Shown piece after piece: positions 1 through 10,015 of a stretch of DNA of 57,994 nucleotides (positions within the stretch are counted from its first letter, which is position 1; each line of letters starts with the position of its first letter). The position numbers and the translations under genes were made by a program. This stretch comes from Silvanigrellales bacterium (lineage in GTDB: Bacteria > Bdellovibrionota_B > Oligoflexia > Silvanigrellales > Silvanigrellaceae), in contig JADCJN010000260.1 in the NCBI GenBank assembly GCA_020247005.1, positions 1 through 57,994 on the forward strand, read 5' to 3'. Below the pieces are notes generated by a model. It saw only the letters and a program-made list of their open reading frames with translations. It made no database searches and was not told where the DNA came from.

Positions 1-1
1 C

Positions 2-694
2 CAACTGGAAGCAGTTGCTTATGCACGGCCACAGTGCTCTACGTCTCCTTGTATGCCGGCCGACTCCATCATGTTCACAATCGTGCTGCGACAAGGTTTT
101 GACGCCTCGAATGTCGTTGTTCCCATTCGAGGCGGCACTCAAAAAGAATTGGGTCATCGTATATTGCGGGCAGAGGTGAGCATTCCCCGAACCATGCTTG
201 CGCGACAGGGTGTGAAGGCTCTGAACTGCCCAAACATAGTCGTGGGTGGCGTCGTGACCCAGCAGCGGATGATTGGAATCGGACCTTCAGGGGACGCCAT
301 TTGCGGAGCCGTGGACAGTTGTCCAGAAGGCACATTGTTTGCCGGAACGAACCCCAACGGAACTCCGAATTGCCAGACACAACCCCAACAACAATGCCAG
401 CCTTACCAGGATTTCATGGGGTTTGCCCCAGGGGGCTCGGGACAAATCATTTGTGTGAACAAGTCTTACGTAAACTGCCCAGCAGGGACCATTAGCACCG
501 GAAACGATTGGTACGGGAACCCAATTTGCCAGTCATTGCAGTCGGGATACTGCTATACCACTCAAGGTGCTTGCGCAGGTGGTTACTTCACGCAGTCGTA
601 TTCCACAGTCTGCCAACAAACAAATTGCGGCAAGAAAGGTGGATGCCAGACAGTCTGCGACAAGGCGGCAACCTGTTGCCGTCCGAACGGGTAG
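2..694 (+). CDS. Cys-rich secreted protein, 3' part only
   Basis: The reading frame is open to the left edge of the window, so this is the C-terminal part (about 230 residues) of a longer gene; the ATG at 53 is internal or at best an alternative start. The N-terminal half (to about 190 bp) has hydrophobic and strand-like stretches. The C-terminal half is rich in Cys, Gly, Asn and Gln and holds two copies of a unit: CPEGTLFAGTNPNGTPNC and CPAGTISTGNDWYGNPIC, both of form CP-x-G-T...G-x-P-x-C. It ends with clustered Cys (CGKKGGCQTVCDKAATCC). Many Cys suggest disulphides and an extracytoplasmic location. I do not recognise the family. It may be a pilin-like or adhesin tail, but nothing proves that. 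The lnt-like gene begins within a few bases of its stop. Confidence 0.7.
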   Translation, partial: QLEAVAYARPQCSTSPCMPADSIMFTIVLRQGFDASNVVVPIRGGTQKELGHRILRAEVSIPRTMLARQGVKALNCPNIVVGGVVTQQRMIGIGPSGDAICGAVDSCPEGTLFAGTNPNGTPNCQTQPQQQCQPYQDFMGFAPGGSGQIICVNKSYVNCPAGTISTGNDWYGNPICQSLQSGYCYTTQGACAGGYFTQSYSTVCQQTNCGKKGGCQTVCDKAATCCRPNG

Positions 695-701
695 GGTGCC
701 A

Positions 702-2579
702 GTGGACTCGAGACCTTGTTCTCCACACTCGATTCAACGAACCCTGCAGCTATCAATGGCAACCGCACTTCTTGTGGGGCTCTTGAGCAGCGTTGCACTT
801 CCTGCCGGGGAATATTGGCTCCAGGGCAATGGACTCGTGATGCTGTTCGCGCTCGCACCCCTGTTTTTCGCCATCGAGAGATTTTTCGAATCCCAGCCGT
901 GGAAGCAGGCCACGGCTTATTCGCTTCTTTGCAGTTACTTATGTGCGTGGGCTATTGAGATCGGATTTTTTCACTGGGGTGTTTCTGGCATTCAAACTTT
1001 TCTCGGATTAAATTTTTACTCCGCGAGTGTGATGGCTGCAGCCGTGCTTGCTGTGCATGCACTCGCCGCTCTGCCGGCATTTGCCATTTACATTGCCGTG
1101 AGGGGCGTCTTTGGGGCTCAGCCAGTGGCGCAGCTTGGCGCCCTCCTCATGATGCCCATGTTCGAACACCTGGCTCCACGTATGTTTTATTTTACATACG
1201 GAAGTTTTCTTTCGCTCTCCTCGCTTTCCTCACCTCTTATTTCATGGGGTGGCACTGCACTTCCGTCTTTGTTGGTTTTCCTGGGAGGATGGGCGCTGGG
1301 TGCTGGCCTCGGCAGGATGTGGACGCACGACTTGCTAAAGCGTCACGTCAACTCGAAAAGTCGTTTGTTGCCGAGATGGAAATGTTCTTTTGTAGGAGCC
1401 GCTTTCGCTCTGGGAATCTTGTCCTTAAGTCACTGGACGCGAAGTGAAGAAATGCCGTGGACACAAAAAGACGAGGTGCCAAAGGAAGGTGGCACGCAGC
1501 GCGCAGAGGTGGTGGGGAACCGCCCGCCGCTCAAACTTCTGCTCGTGCAACCTGCAAGACGCTTTTCAAAGGAAGTCCACGCAGCTCCGCTCACCGACGC
1601 CTACGAACGCTATTCGCTCGAAGAGAAAGAAGAACTCAAACTCTTCAGAGACATGGTACTGAAAGTGGAAAGCACACTCGCTCGGCTGCCAGTTCGTCCC
1701 GATCTGGTCGTGTTCCCAGAGTCTCTTTTCTCACCGATTTACAAAACGTCTGACTCGCTTCGAAATGAGCTTGCAGTGTTCCTCAGTCAGCTCGAGATAC
1801 CAAGTCTTCTTCATTATTCCGTTGTCGCTCCCAGTTCGCCTGTGATGGGTTTAACTGCTGCAAATTCTGGATCGACGCGAACGGTTCCATATGTTTCTTT
1901 GGCCGAAATACGAGAAAAAAGCACCATTCATTATGGTTTTCCGTACCAAAAAAGACAGCTCATGCCTTACGGAGAGTACCTCCCCTGGAGACCCCTGTGG
2001 GAACTTCTCCTTCCCACAAAAACGCTCGAACGACTTCCAAGAGCCGATGCCATTCCCCAATTGGGCCACTCCGCGCCGCTTGTCTTGAACCGGGGGTCGA
2101 CTGATTCGAACGCCCCTTCTGATGATGTCGTTCTTGGAGTGACTATTTGCTTTGATGGAATTTCTCCTGAATTTGCGCGCGAGGCCGCTCTTGGTGGCGC
2201 GGATGTACTCATCAACTTGTCGAATCTTGAGTGGATGGCCAGCGCTGCTTCGGAGCGTGTTTTTGGCGCCATCGTTCGATTGAGAGCCCTGGAAACCGGT
2301 CGCCCGGTTGTTTTTTTGAACAATAGCGGCGGAACCGCGGTGTATGACGGAACAGGCAAAGCATTGCTTTCACCACTTCCACACGATGATTTTCGCGTCG
2401 CTTTTGTCGAAGTCCCCCTGGACGCCTCTGCCAAAAACACTTCCGTGCGGGAACGAGACGAAAAAACACTCTTCCTGGAACGAGGACATGAGGTGGTGGC
2501 TGGTGCCGGACTGGTGGGTGTTGTCATGATCACTTTTCTTTCAACAAGAACTCGACTGCGACGCAAAGGAAAGTCATGA
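702..2579 (+). CDS. lnt: Apolipoprotein N-acyltransferase (Lnt)
   Basis: Lnt transfers the third acyl chain onto the N-terminal cysteine of lipoproteins in the inner membrane. The first half is a run of hydrophobic segments. The second half is a carbon-nitrogen hydrolase domain with the expected triad: Glu in VVFPESLF (about residue 340), Lys in YQKRQLMPYGEYLPW (about 417) and Cys in TICFDG (about 483). The usual Glu two residues after the Cys is Asp here. The end of the domain (RVFGAIVRLRALETGRPVVF) is typical Lnt. At about 625 residues it is longer than the usual ~510. The start is uncertain: GTG at 696 or 702, just after the upstream stop and a GGGTAGGG stretch, or ATG at 756 directly before the first membrane segment. 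The many lipoproteins in this window are its likely substrates. Confidence 0.88.
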   Translation: MDSRPCSPHSIQRTLQLSMATALLVGLLSSVALPAGEYWLQGNGLVMLFALAPLFFAIERFFESQPWKQATAYSLLCSYLCAWAIEIGFFHWGVSGIQTFLGLNFYSASVMAAAVLAVHALAALPAFAIYIAVRGVFGAQPVAQLGALLMMPMFEHLAPRMFYFTYGSFLSLSSLSSPLISWGGTALPSLLVFLGGWALGAGLGRMWTHDLLKRHVNSKSRLLPRWKCSFVGAAFALGILSLSHWTRSEEMPWTQKDEVPKEGGTQRAEVVGNRPPLKLLLVQPARRFSKEVHAAPLTDAYERYSLEEKEELKLFRDMVLKVESTLARLPVRPDLVVFPESLFSPIYKTSDSLRNELAVFLSQLEIPSLLHYSVVAPSSPVMGLTAANSGSTRTVPYVSLAEIREKSTIHYGFPYQKRQLMPYGEYLPWRPLWELLLPTKTLERLPRADAIPQLGHSAPLVLNRGSTDSNAPSDDVVLGVTICFDGISPEFAREAALGGADVLINLSNLEWMASAASERVFGAIVRLRALETGRPVVFLNNSGGTAVYDGTGKALLSPLPHDDFRVAFVEVPLDASAKNTSVRERDEKTLFLERGHEVVAGAGLVGVVMITFLSTRTRLRRKGKS

Positions 2580-3913
2580 CCACCGCACGGAGTGAAGTGT
2601 CGGAAATGCCGGCGGACATGAAAGCACGAAGATTATTCTTCTGGGGAGCGCCGCTTTCTAGCATCGCACTCCTTGCAATCGTGCTGGCGTATGGCCTCGC
2701 AAGCGGTTTCGATTACTTCACACCCATGTCTTTGGGCACCCATCTTCCCACTCTGCCTTTCTCGTTTTACCAAATCGTCATCGTCTTGTGGTTTTTCGGG
2801 GTGGATGGGTCACATCTCTTCCACACAATGGCCCGTGCACTCATGCTTCCGGACGTCTTTCGCAGGCATCGAAAATCCATTCTCTTTTCGTTCGCTTTTT
2901 TCATTGCGGGCCCAACAGCTATTGTCTGGCCCGCCCTCATGGGTGGAGCCTTTTCGCTCGAGCCAGGCACTCCCACTCGTCAAACAATTGATTCGGTTCC
3001 GGTCGTTTTGTTGTCGCTCTACTTTTTGTGGGCCTATTGGCACGTGACAAAGCAACATTGGGGCTTCATCGCCATCCGTGCGCGCTTGCGAGGACAAGCA
3101 CCAGACTTCCGCCAACGCGCGTTTCATGTCTTCACAACGGCTCTCGCGCCCGCAGTGTTTTTTCTTGTGGATGGACACGTGAAGATATCCGCGAGCCAGG
3201 CATTGTCGACCTCGGGCTTGCTCTCTTGGATAGGCGTCTCGAAAACGCAAGTCGTCGGCGCCGGGGCCTGCGCTTTCGCGGCAGCCGTTTTTCTTGCCTT
3301 TGTGATTCGCTGGGATAGCGCTGGGAAACCATCGCAAGCTGAAATTCAACCAGACGGCTCGTCCACATTTCTCTTGGTTTCGAGCGCCGCCTTGCATTTG
3401 TTCACGATGTCGATTGAACCGCTCGCCCTCTTTGTGCACCCGATTATTACTCTTGGCCACGACCTTCAGTACCACGTTTTTTGCTACTTCGAAGGCAAAG
3501 AACGATCGGGACTCGCCAGAAAGAATGGAACGATAAAAAGCCGAACGGAGAGTCTCTTTTATTGGCTTCATGACAAGCGCTACGGAATTTTCCTCGCAGC
3601 GACACTGTTCGCGTTCGCAAGCACGAGCCCTCTCCTCCTCACCCCGTTTGTGTCTTCATTCGTCGCGGAAGTACCATTCTTGTTTCCTCGCGCCGATGAC
3701 ATTCGTGTTGCTGTCGGAGCTTCCACTTACTTCATGCCTCCGCCCATTGAAAGCCAGTTGATCAATGCGTTATGCCTCGGCTTCGCCGCGCAACATTATT
3801 ATATAGATGGAAAGATATGGCGGTTCTCCAAGGACGAGGCTGCGCGCGCTTCCGTTGAAGGCGCCTTTCGGCTGCCCCCAAAGAACCCAGAAGACGAAAA
3901 AATGGCCTCCTGA
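2576..3913 (+). CDS. Multi-pass membrane protein with histidine motifs, unknown function
   Basis: The ATG overlaps the lnt stop (ATGA), so the two are probably translated together. The 445 residues contain about nine hydrophobic segments. The loops between them carry repeated His motifs: GSHLFHTMAR, YWHVTKQHWGF, GHDLQYHVF and AQHYYIDGKIW. Two are of the HX4H type, which in known families (fatty-acid desaturases and hydroxylases) bind a di-metal centre, and the last resembles a membrane-interface metal or haem ligand set. I do not recognise the family by name. Brp/Blh-type carotenoid oxygenases are also His-rich polytopic proteins, but their typical motifs are not visible. Coupling to lnt suggests envelope or lipid work; that is inference only. 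Confidence 0.8.
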   Translation: MTTARSEVSEMPADMKARRLFFWGAPLSSIALLAIVLAYGLASGFDYFTPMSLGTHLPTLPFSFYQIVIVLWFFGVDGSHLFHTMARALMLPDVFRRHRKSILFSFAFFIAGPTAIVWPALMGGAFSLEPGTPTRQTIDSVPVVLLSLYFLWAYWHVTKQHWGFIAIRARLRGQAPDFRQRAFHVFTTALAPAVFFLVDGHVKISASQALSTSGLLSWIGVSKTQVVGAGACAFAAAVFLAFVIRWDSAGKPSQAEIQPDGSSTFLLVSSAALHLFTMSIEPLALFVHPIITLGHDLQYHVFCYFEGKERSGLARKNGTIKSRTESLFYWLHDKRYGIFLAATLFAFASTSPLLLTPFVSSFVAEVPFLFPRADDIRVAVGASTYFMPPPIESQLINALCLGFAAQHYYIDGKIWRFSKDEAARASVEGAFRLPPKNPEDEKMAS

Positions 3914-3933
3914 ATTTCTCAGTGAAGCCATTT
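3900..3933. terminator. Hairpin between convergent genes
   Basis: AAATGGC (3900-3906) pairs with GCCATTT (3927-3933), and an inner CTGA/TCAG pair closes the loop. The stem spans the stop of the His-rich membrane protein gene, and TTTCTTTG follows on the plus strand. The fasciclin gene ends 25 bases further on in the opposite direction. It is a plausible but weak terminator, since the stem is AT-rich. Confidence 0.35.
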
Positions 3934-3957
3934 CTTTGAGCAGCAGATGCGGAGTGA

Positions 3958-4638
3958 TCAGTGCCCGCTAGCCCTTGGGTTGAGGAGCACCGTGTCGATG
4001 ACCTGTATGATGCCGTTGCTCGCACGCACGTCTTCCTGGACGACGTTCACGCGTTGGCCACCACGGCCGTTCACGAAACTCGAGAGCTGAAGGAGGCCGT
4101 TGACGGCTCCTGAGTTCGTGGTCGTGCCGACAACGCCCGCAAGGGTTTTCACGCTTTTGCGCAGGAAGATGCGATCGGCGCTGAACGTGCCCGACGACAC
4201 GTGCAAGAGCAGAACGGATGTCAGAGCTGCCTTGTCTTTCAACAGGGCGTCGACAGTTCCTGCGGGAAGTTTTGCAAAGGCTTCATCGGTAGGTGCGAAG
4301 ACCGTAAAGGGGCCAGGGCCTTGGAGAGTGGCTACGAGGTCTGCGGCCTGCAAAGCTGCCGCCAAAGTGTTGAACTTTCCAGCAGCAAGTGCCGTTTGAA
4401 CGATATCGAGCTTCGCAGCTTCAGGAGCCGGTGACGAAGCTGTGCCTTCAAGAATAGAGTCCGATTCCGTTTTGGAACTGCTCGCCACGCCGGGATCGGC
4501 CAATGCGGTGCTGGCGCCAACGGCCGACGATGCGGAACGCAAAGTCTTCCCATTGCAACCAATTGCCGACAGTGCGACGAGAGGAAGTGCGAGAGCGAAA
4601 AGGGACCGGGACACGTTGAGACGGTTGAACACCTTCAT
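3958..4638 (-). CDS. Fasciclin-domain lipoprotein
   Basis: The 226-residue product has a lipoprotein signal peptide (basic start, hydrophobic core, lipobox LSAIGC) followed by a low-complexity Ala/Ser linker to about residue 75. One fasciclin (beta-Ig-H3) domain fills the rest. Its signatures are [45 protein letters not shown] and the closing [13 protein letters not shown]. Fasciclin domains mediate adhesion or carbohydrate binding on cell surfaces. The start ATG at 4638 has AAGGAG upstream. The gene is divergent from the LysR-type gene at 4748, which may control it. Confidence 0.93.
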   Translation of the reverse strand: MKVFNRLNVSRSLFALALPLVALSAIGCNGKTLRSASSAVGASTALADPGVASSSKTESDSILEGTASSPAPEAAKLDIVQTALAAGKFNTLAAALQAADLVATLQGPGPFTVFAPTDEAFAKLPAGTVDALLKDKAALTSVLLLHVSSGTFSADRIFLRKSVKTLAGVVGTTTNSGAVNGLLQLSSFVNGRGGQRVNVVQEDVRASNGIIQVIDTVLLNPRASGH

Positions 4639-4693
4639 GGAAAACTCCTTGTGTGAAGGGACGTCTCCTTTCTATGCTTCGTTTCACGGCACC

Positions 4694-4733
4694 GGAACCC
4701 CCGAGAACGTTGAAGGGGGTTTCCGAATCGGAA
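4694..4733. promoter_or_regulatory. Palindromes in the fasciclin/LysR divergent promoter
   Basis: Two inverted repeats lie in the 109-bp gap. AACCCCC (4696-4702) and GGGGGTT (4715-4721) are separated by 12 bases and could extend by flanking GG/CC. TTCCGAATCGGAA (4721-4733) is a perfect 6-1-6 palindrome ending 14 bases before the LysR-type start. LysR-type proteins usually bind interrupted dyads between divergent genes, so these are the natural candidate operators. Their use is inferred. Confidence 0.45.
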
Positions 4734-4747
4734 TCATTGGGGGAAGC

Positions 4748-7088
<2,341 letters not shown>

Positions 7089-7099
7089 AAACGAGAGCG

Positions 7100-7897
7100 T
7101 CAGGAGAGTGCGAAGTAACCGCGCACACCAAAGCCCTCAGGCGTAAGGGAAGGGACGAGCATCCTGACCTTTACGCCTTTCGCTTTGGCGAGGGCTAACA
7201 ATTCGGCATAGGCCGGATCGATTTCCTGCGCAGCCCGGAACCCGAGCGCAAGCTGAGAAGCCTCGCGCGACCCGCCGCGCATGCAGACGAAAAGCAGTAT
7301 CGCAAGGGAGCCTTGCTCCACTGCGGCCATAAGATGACGAAGGTGCTTTTGCCCCCGCTCTGTGACGGCGTCGGGAAAGGCAACAGTCGACGCATTGAGG
7401 CGCAACGACACCGACTTCACTTCCACCCATAGTTTAATAAGTGCACCTTCGAGCAGAAAATCGAAACGTGTTTCCGCCGTGAACTTGGCTTCGCGCTTCA
7501 GCGTGAACCTCTCTTGCTCGCTTTGAACCCCGGGCGCAGAAATATCGGCCTCGAGCTGTTGGCGACTTTCCGTCGGAAGAGTGTCGAGAAACTCAGAATT
7601 TTTTGAAAGTACCCTCAAAAGAAACTGTTCAACCAACGCGTTCGCACGCGCCGTGTTGAGGCACGCCAGACCATCTTCAAACTCGAGAAGTTCAAGAGAA
7701 AATCGGAGTTTTCGCTCGGGGTTCTTAGAGTCGAGAACATACGCGGGCGCACCTTCCACGAGGCAACTCCGCATACTGCCACTGTTGGCACAGTGCACTG
7801 TCAACGTTTCGCCCGTGGGAAGCGCGACGTCGACAAAGAAACGCTTGTAGCGTTTCAAAAAAGTGCCTCGCACCAGAGGACCTTCGAAAGGAAGCAC
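7100..7897 (-). CDS. sfsA: SfsA family sugar-fermentation stimulation protein / nuclease
   Basis: SfsA proteins are small nuclease-fold proteins first described as stimulators of maltose gene expression in E. coli; nucleic-acid cleavage has been reported, but the physiological role remains poorly settled. Family features are RGTFLKRYKRFFVDV near the start, VHCANSGSM, and the catalytic-type region FDFLLEGALIKLWVEVKSVSL (split acidic and VEVKS motif), then FPDAVTERGQKHLRHL. I chose GTG at 7897, which gives the usual short N-terminus and follows the hslO stop by about 20 bases. An ATG at 7948, overlapping hslO, is the alternative. It is probably co-transcribed with hslO. Confidence 0.92.
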   Translation of the reverse strand: MLPFEGPLVRGTFLKRYKRFFVDVALPTGETLTVHCANSGSMRSCLVEGAPAYVLDSKNPERKLRFSLELLEFEDGLACLNTARANALVEQFLLRVLSKNSEFLDTLPTESRQQLEADISAPGVQSEQERFTLKREAKFTAETRFDFLLEGALIKLWVEVKSVSLRLNASTVAFPDAVTERGQKHLRHLMAAVEQGSLAILLFVCMRGGSREASQLALGFRAAQEIDPAYAELLALAKAKGVKVRMLVPSLTPEGFGVRGYFALS

Positions 7898-7916
7898 AAG
7901 TGACAAGGGCGCCCCT

Positions 7917-8810
7917 TCAGTGTTTGAAAGAACTGACTTCACCCGCACCCAAAGACGCGAGGAGTTCCTTCTGACGATCGATGCTGACTGCGTAATTTGT
8001 GCTGCAGTAGTGACACTTTATTTCGAGCGCTTCACCCGCGCGCACCATGTCCTGCAGTTCTTCCTGGGGAATAGAGATGAGCATGCGCTCCACGCTTTCC
8101 TGCGAACAGGCGCACGACCAACGCGGATTCACGCTGCGCACGGGGCGGGTGTCGTCGGGAATCATGCTTTTCGCAAGGGCGTCGGGGTCATCGCTCCTTG
8201 CGTAGAGTTCTCGAAGGAGTGGCAGCCCATCAACGTGTTCCCAAAGATGGGACGCCACGTCGGAGTCGATGTTTGGCAGAGCAAGGTAAATGACTCCGAA
8301 GGCACGGAGGAGACCGTCGGTTGGGTCTTTCCAGCAGTCGATGCGCAAACGCGCGTTCACCTGGTACGAGTGGCGCATATGATCGTTGATGGCTTCTTCC
8401 ACCGAATTTGTGAGGAATTTGGTGACGCCTTCAAAAATCTTTCCTGTTTGCTGCTTCGCACGGAGCGTGCGGATGATGAGAGCCGCAAGAGGACGCTCGC
8501 CAAGATCGATGGCAGACACCAAGGGCGTTTCTTCGCACGCGATGTAGCCCCGGATGTCGAGATGCGATGTCGTTTCCGTTGCCAAAGTGAAATCATCGCC
8601 GCACTGCACGCGCAGGTTGAGACGCTCGTCGTCGTCGAGAGCCGATGAAACGAGACACCCCGCAAGGAGTGCCTCACCCAGAAGTATGGCACGCTCGTCG
8701 CCGAGCCCATGAAGCGCCTGCGCCTGCTGAACAACACGGCTGAGATGCACCATACGGTAGGCATAACGCACCTCGACATCGGTCGCATACAGAAGGTAGT
8801 CCTGGAACAT
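7917..8810 (-). CDS. hslO: Hsp33 redox-regulated chaperone
   Basis: Hsp33 is a cytoplasmic holdase switched on by oxidative unfolding of a C-terminal zinc centre. The 297 residues show the family's N-terminal fold (HGLGDERAILLGEALLAGCLVSS, LNLRVQCGD, IRGYI). The zinc ligands are visible as CAC (about residue 231) and CHYC (about 264), the CXC...CXXC arrangement that serves as redox switch. The ATG at 8810 is preceded by GAGGTG. It lies upstream of sfsA in the same direction and divergent from galE. Confidence 0.95.
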   Translation of the reverse strand: MFQDYLLYATDVEVRYAYRMVHLSRVVQQAQALHGLGDERAILLGEALLAGCLVSSALDDDERLNLRVQCGDDFTLATETTSHLDIRGYIACEETPLVSAIDLGERPLAALIIRTLRAKQQTGKIFEGVTKFLTNSVEEAINDHMRHSYQVNARLRIDCWKDPTDGLLRAFGVIYLALPNIDSDVASHLWEHVDGLPLLRELYARSDDPDALAKSMIPDDTRPVRSVNPRWSCACSQESVERMLISIPQEELQDMVRAGEALEIKCHYCSTNYAVSIDRQKELLASLGAGEVSSFKH

Positions 8811-8900
8811 GATTCACCTCGAAGGGACGGGCACGAAATGGGAAGCCCTTAGCACAGGCTCTGGCCCGCTGCACGAAAAACGATGGAAGAGGAGCGCACG

Positions 8901-9899
8901 ATGAAAGTCTTGGTTACCGGCGGGGCCGGATACATTGGGAGTACCATTTGCTCGGCTCTCGAAGACCGCGGGCACACACCCGTTGTGCTGGACAACCTGG
9001 TGTCGGGAAAGGAAGCTTTCGTGGCAGGCAGGCCGTTTTACAAAGGAGATGTCGGAGACCGCATTCTGCTGAGAAAGCTCTTGAACGAACACCCTGACGT
9101 GGGCTGCACCATTCACTGCGCTGCGCTCATCGTTGTGCCCGATTCCGTGGTGCGCCCCTTCGACTACTACACCGAGAACGTCTCAAAATCGATGATCCTT
9201 TTTCATGAGCTCGCGAGTTTGGGCTACGGGCGCATCGTGTTCAGTTCGACAGCCTCCTTGTACGACGCAACGAAAGACTTCCTGGTGACAGAAACCTCGC
9301 CCTTGAAACCCGGAAGCCCCTACGCCCGCTCGAAATTGATGATGGAGATGGTGCTCGAAGACTTTTCCAAGGCCTACGATCTTCGAGGCATTTCGCTTCG
9401 CTATTTCAACCCCATTGGTGCAGACCCGAAACTCCGTTCGGGCATGCAGATGCGCGAGCAGACCCACGTGGTGCCGCTGCTGACCGACGTCGCTCTAGGC
9501 AAAAGGAAGGAGTTCATCATCACGGGAACCGAGTGGCCTACCCGAGATGGCTCCGGAATTCGCGACTACATTCACGTGTGGGATTTGGCCCAGGCCCACG
9601 TGAATGCCCTTGAAAAATTCGAAAGCCTTTTTGACGACACGAGTTACCGAACCATCAATTTAGGCACAGGTCAGGGCGTCACGGTGAAGGAACTCGTGGC
9701 GGCCTTCGAACGTGTTTGGGGAAAACCGTTGGCAAAAAGGGAAGCACCGCCCCGTGCTGGAGACGTCGCCGGCGCTTTCGCAAATGCAGACACTGCCTGG
9801 AACACCTTGGGGTGGAAAGCGGAAATGTCGCTTGAGAGCGCCATTCGAGATGCTCTCCGTTGGGGAGAACGACGCCTCAGCGTACTGGGATACCCCTAA
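8901..9899 (+). CDS. galE: UDP-glucose 4-epimerase
   Basis: This NAD-dependent short-chain dehydrogenase family enzyme interconverts UDP-glucose and UDP-galactose for surface sugars. The N-terminal NAD loop is TGGAGYIGS. STASLYD and YARSK give the catalytic Ser and the YXXXK pair. YFNPIGADP, GTEWPTRDGSGIRDYIHVWDLA and NLGTGQGVTVKE are classic GalE segments. The 332-residue length is normal. I placed the start at ATG 8901, which has GAGGAG seven bases upstream, rather than the in-frame ATG at 8883. Substrate range (UDP-Glc versus UDP-GlcNAc) cannot be told from sequence. Confidence 0.93.
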   Translation: MKVLVTGGAGYIGSTICSALEDRGHTPVVLDNLVSGKEAFVAGRPFYKGDVGDRILLRKLLNEHPDVGCTIHCAALIVVPDSVVRPFDYYTENVSKSMILFHELASLGYGRIVFSSTASLYDATKDFLVTETSPLKPGSPYARSKLMMEMVLEDFSKAYDLRGISLRYFNPIGADPKLRSGMQMREQTHVVPLLTDVALGKRKEFIITGTEWPTRDGSGIRDYIHVWDLAQAHVNALEKFESLFDDTSYRTINLGTGQGVTVKELVAAFERVWGKPLAKREAPPRAGDVAGAFANADTAWNTLGWKAEMSLESAIRDALRWGERRLSVLGYP

Positions 9900-10015
9900 A
9901 TCCACAGGGCCTTAGCGACCAGCCTCGAAAAAAGAGGCATGCCCACGCAGCCTTCGCAGAGACGAGGCGTCCCCTTCGGCGGCCCCCTCCCAACCCTCTC
10001 GAAAGGATGCCTCAC

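Noticed and set aside
7917-7948. sfsA start at 7948 overlapping hslO
   Set aside because: The extra 17 residues are not typical of the family; GTG 7897 gives the standard N-terminus, though the alternative cannot be excluded.
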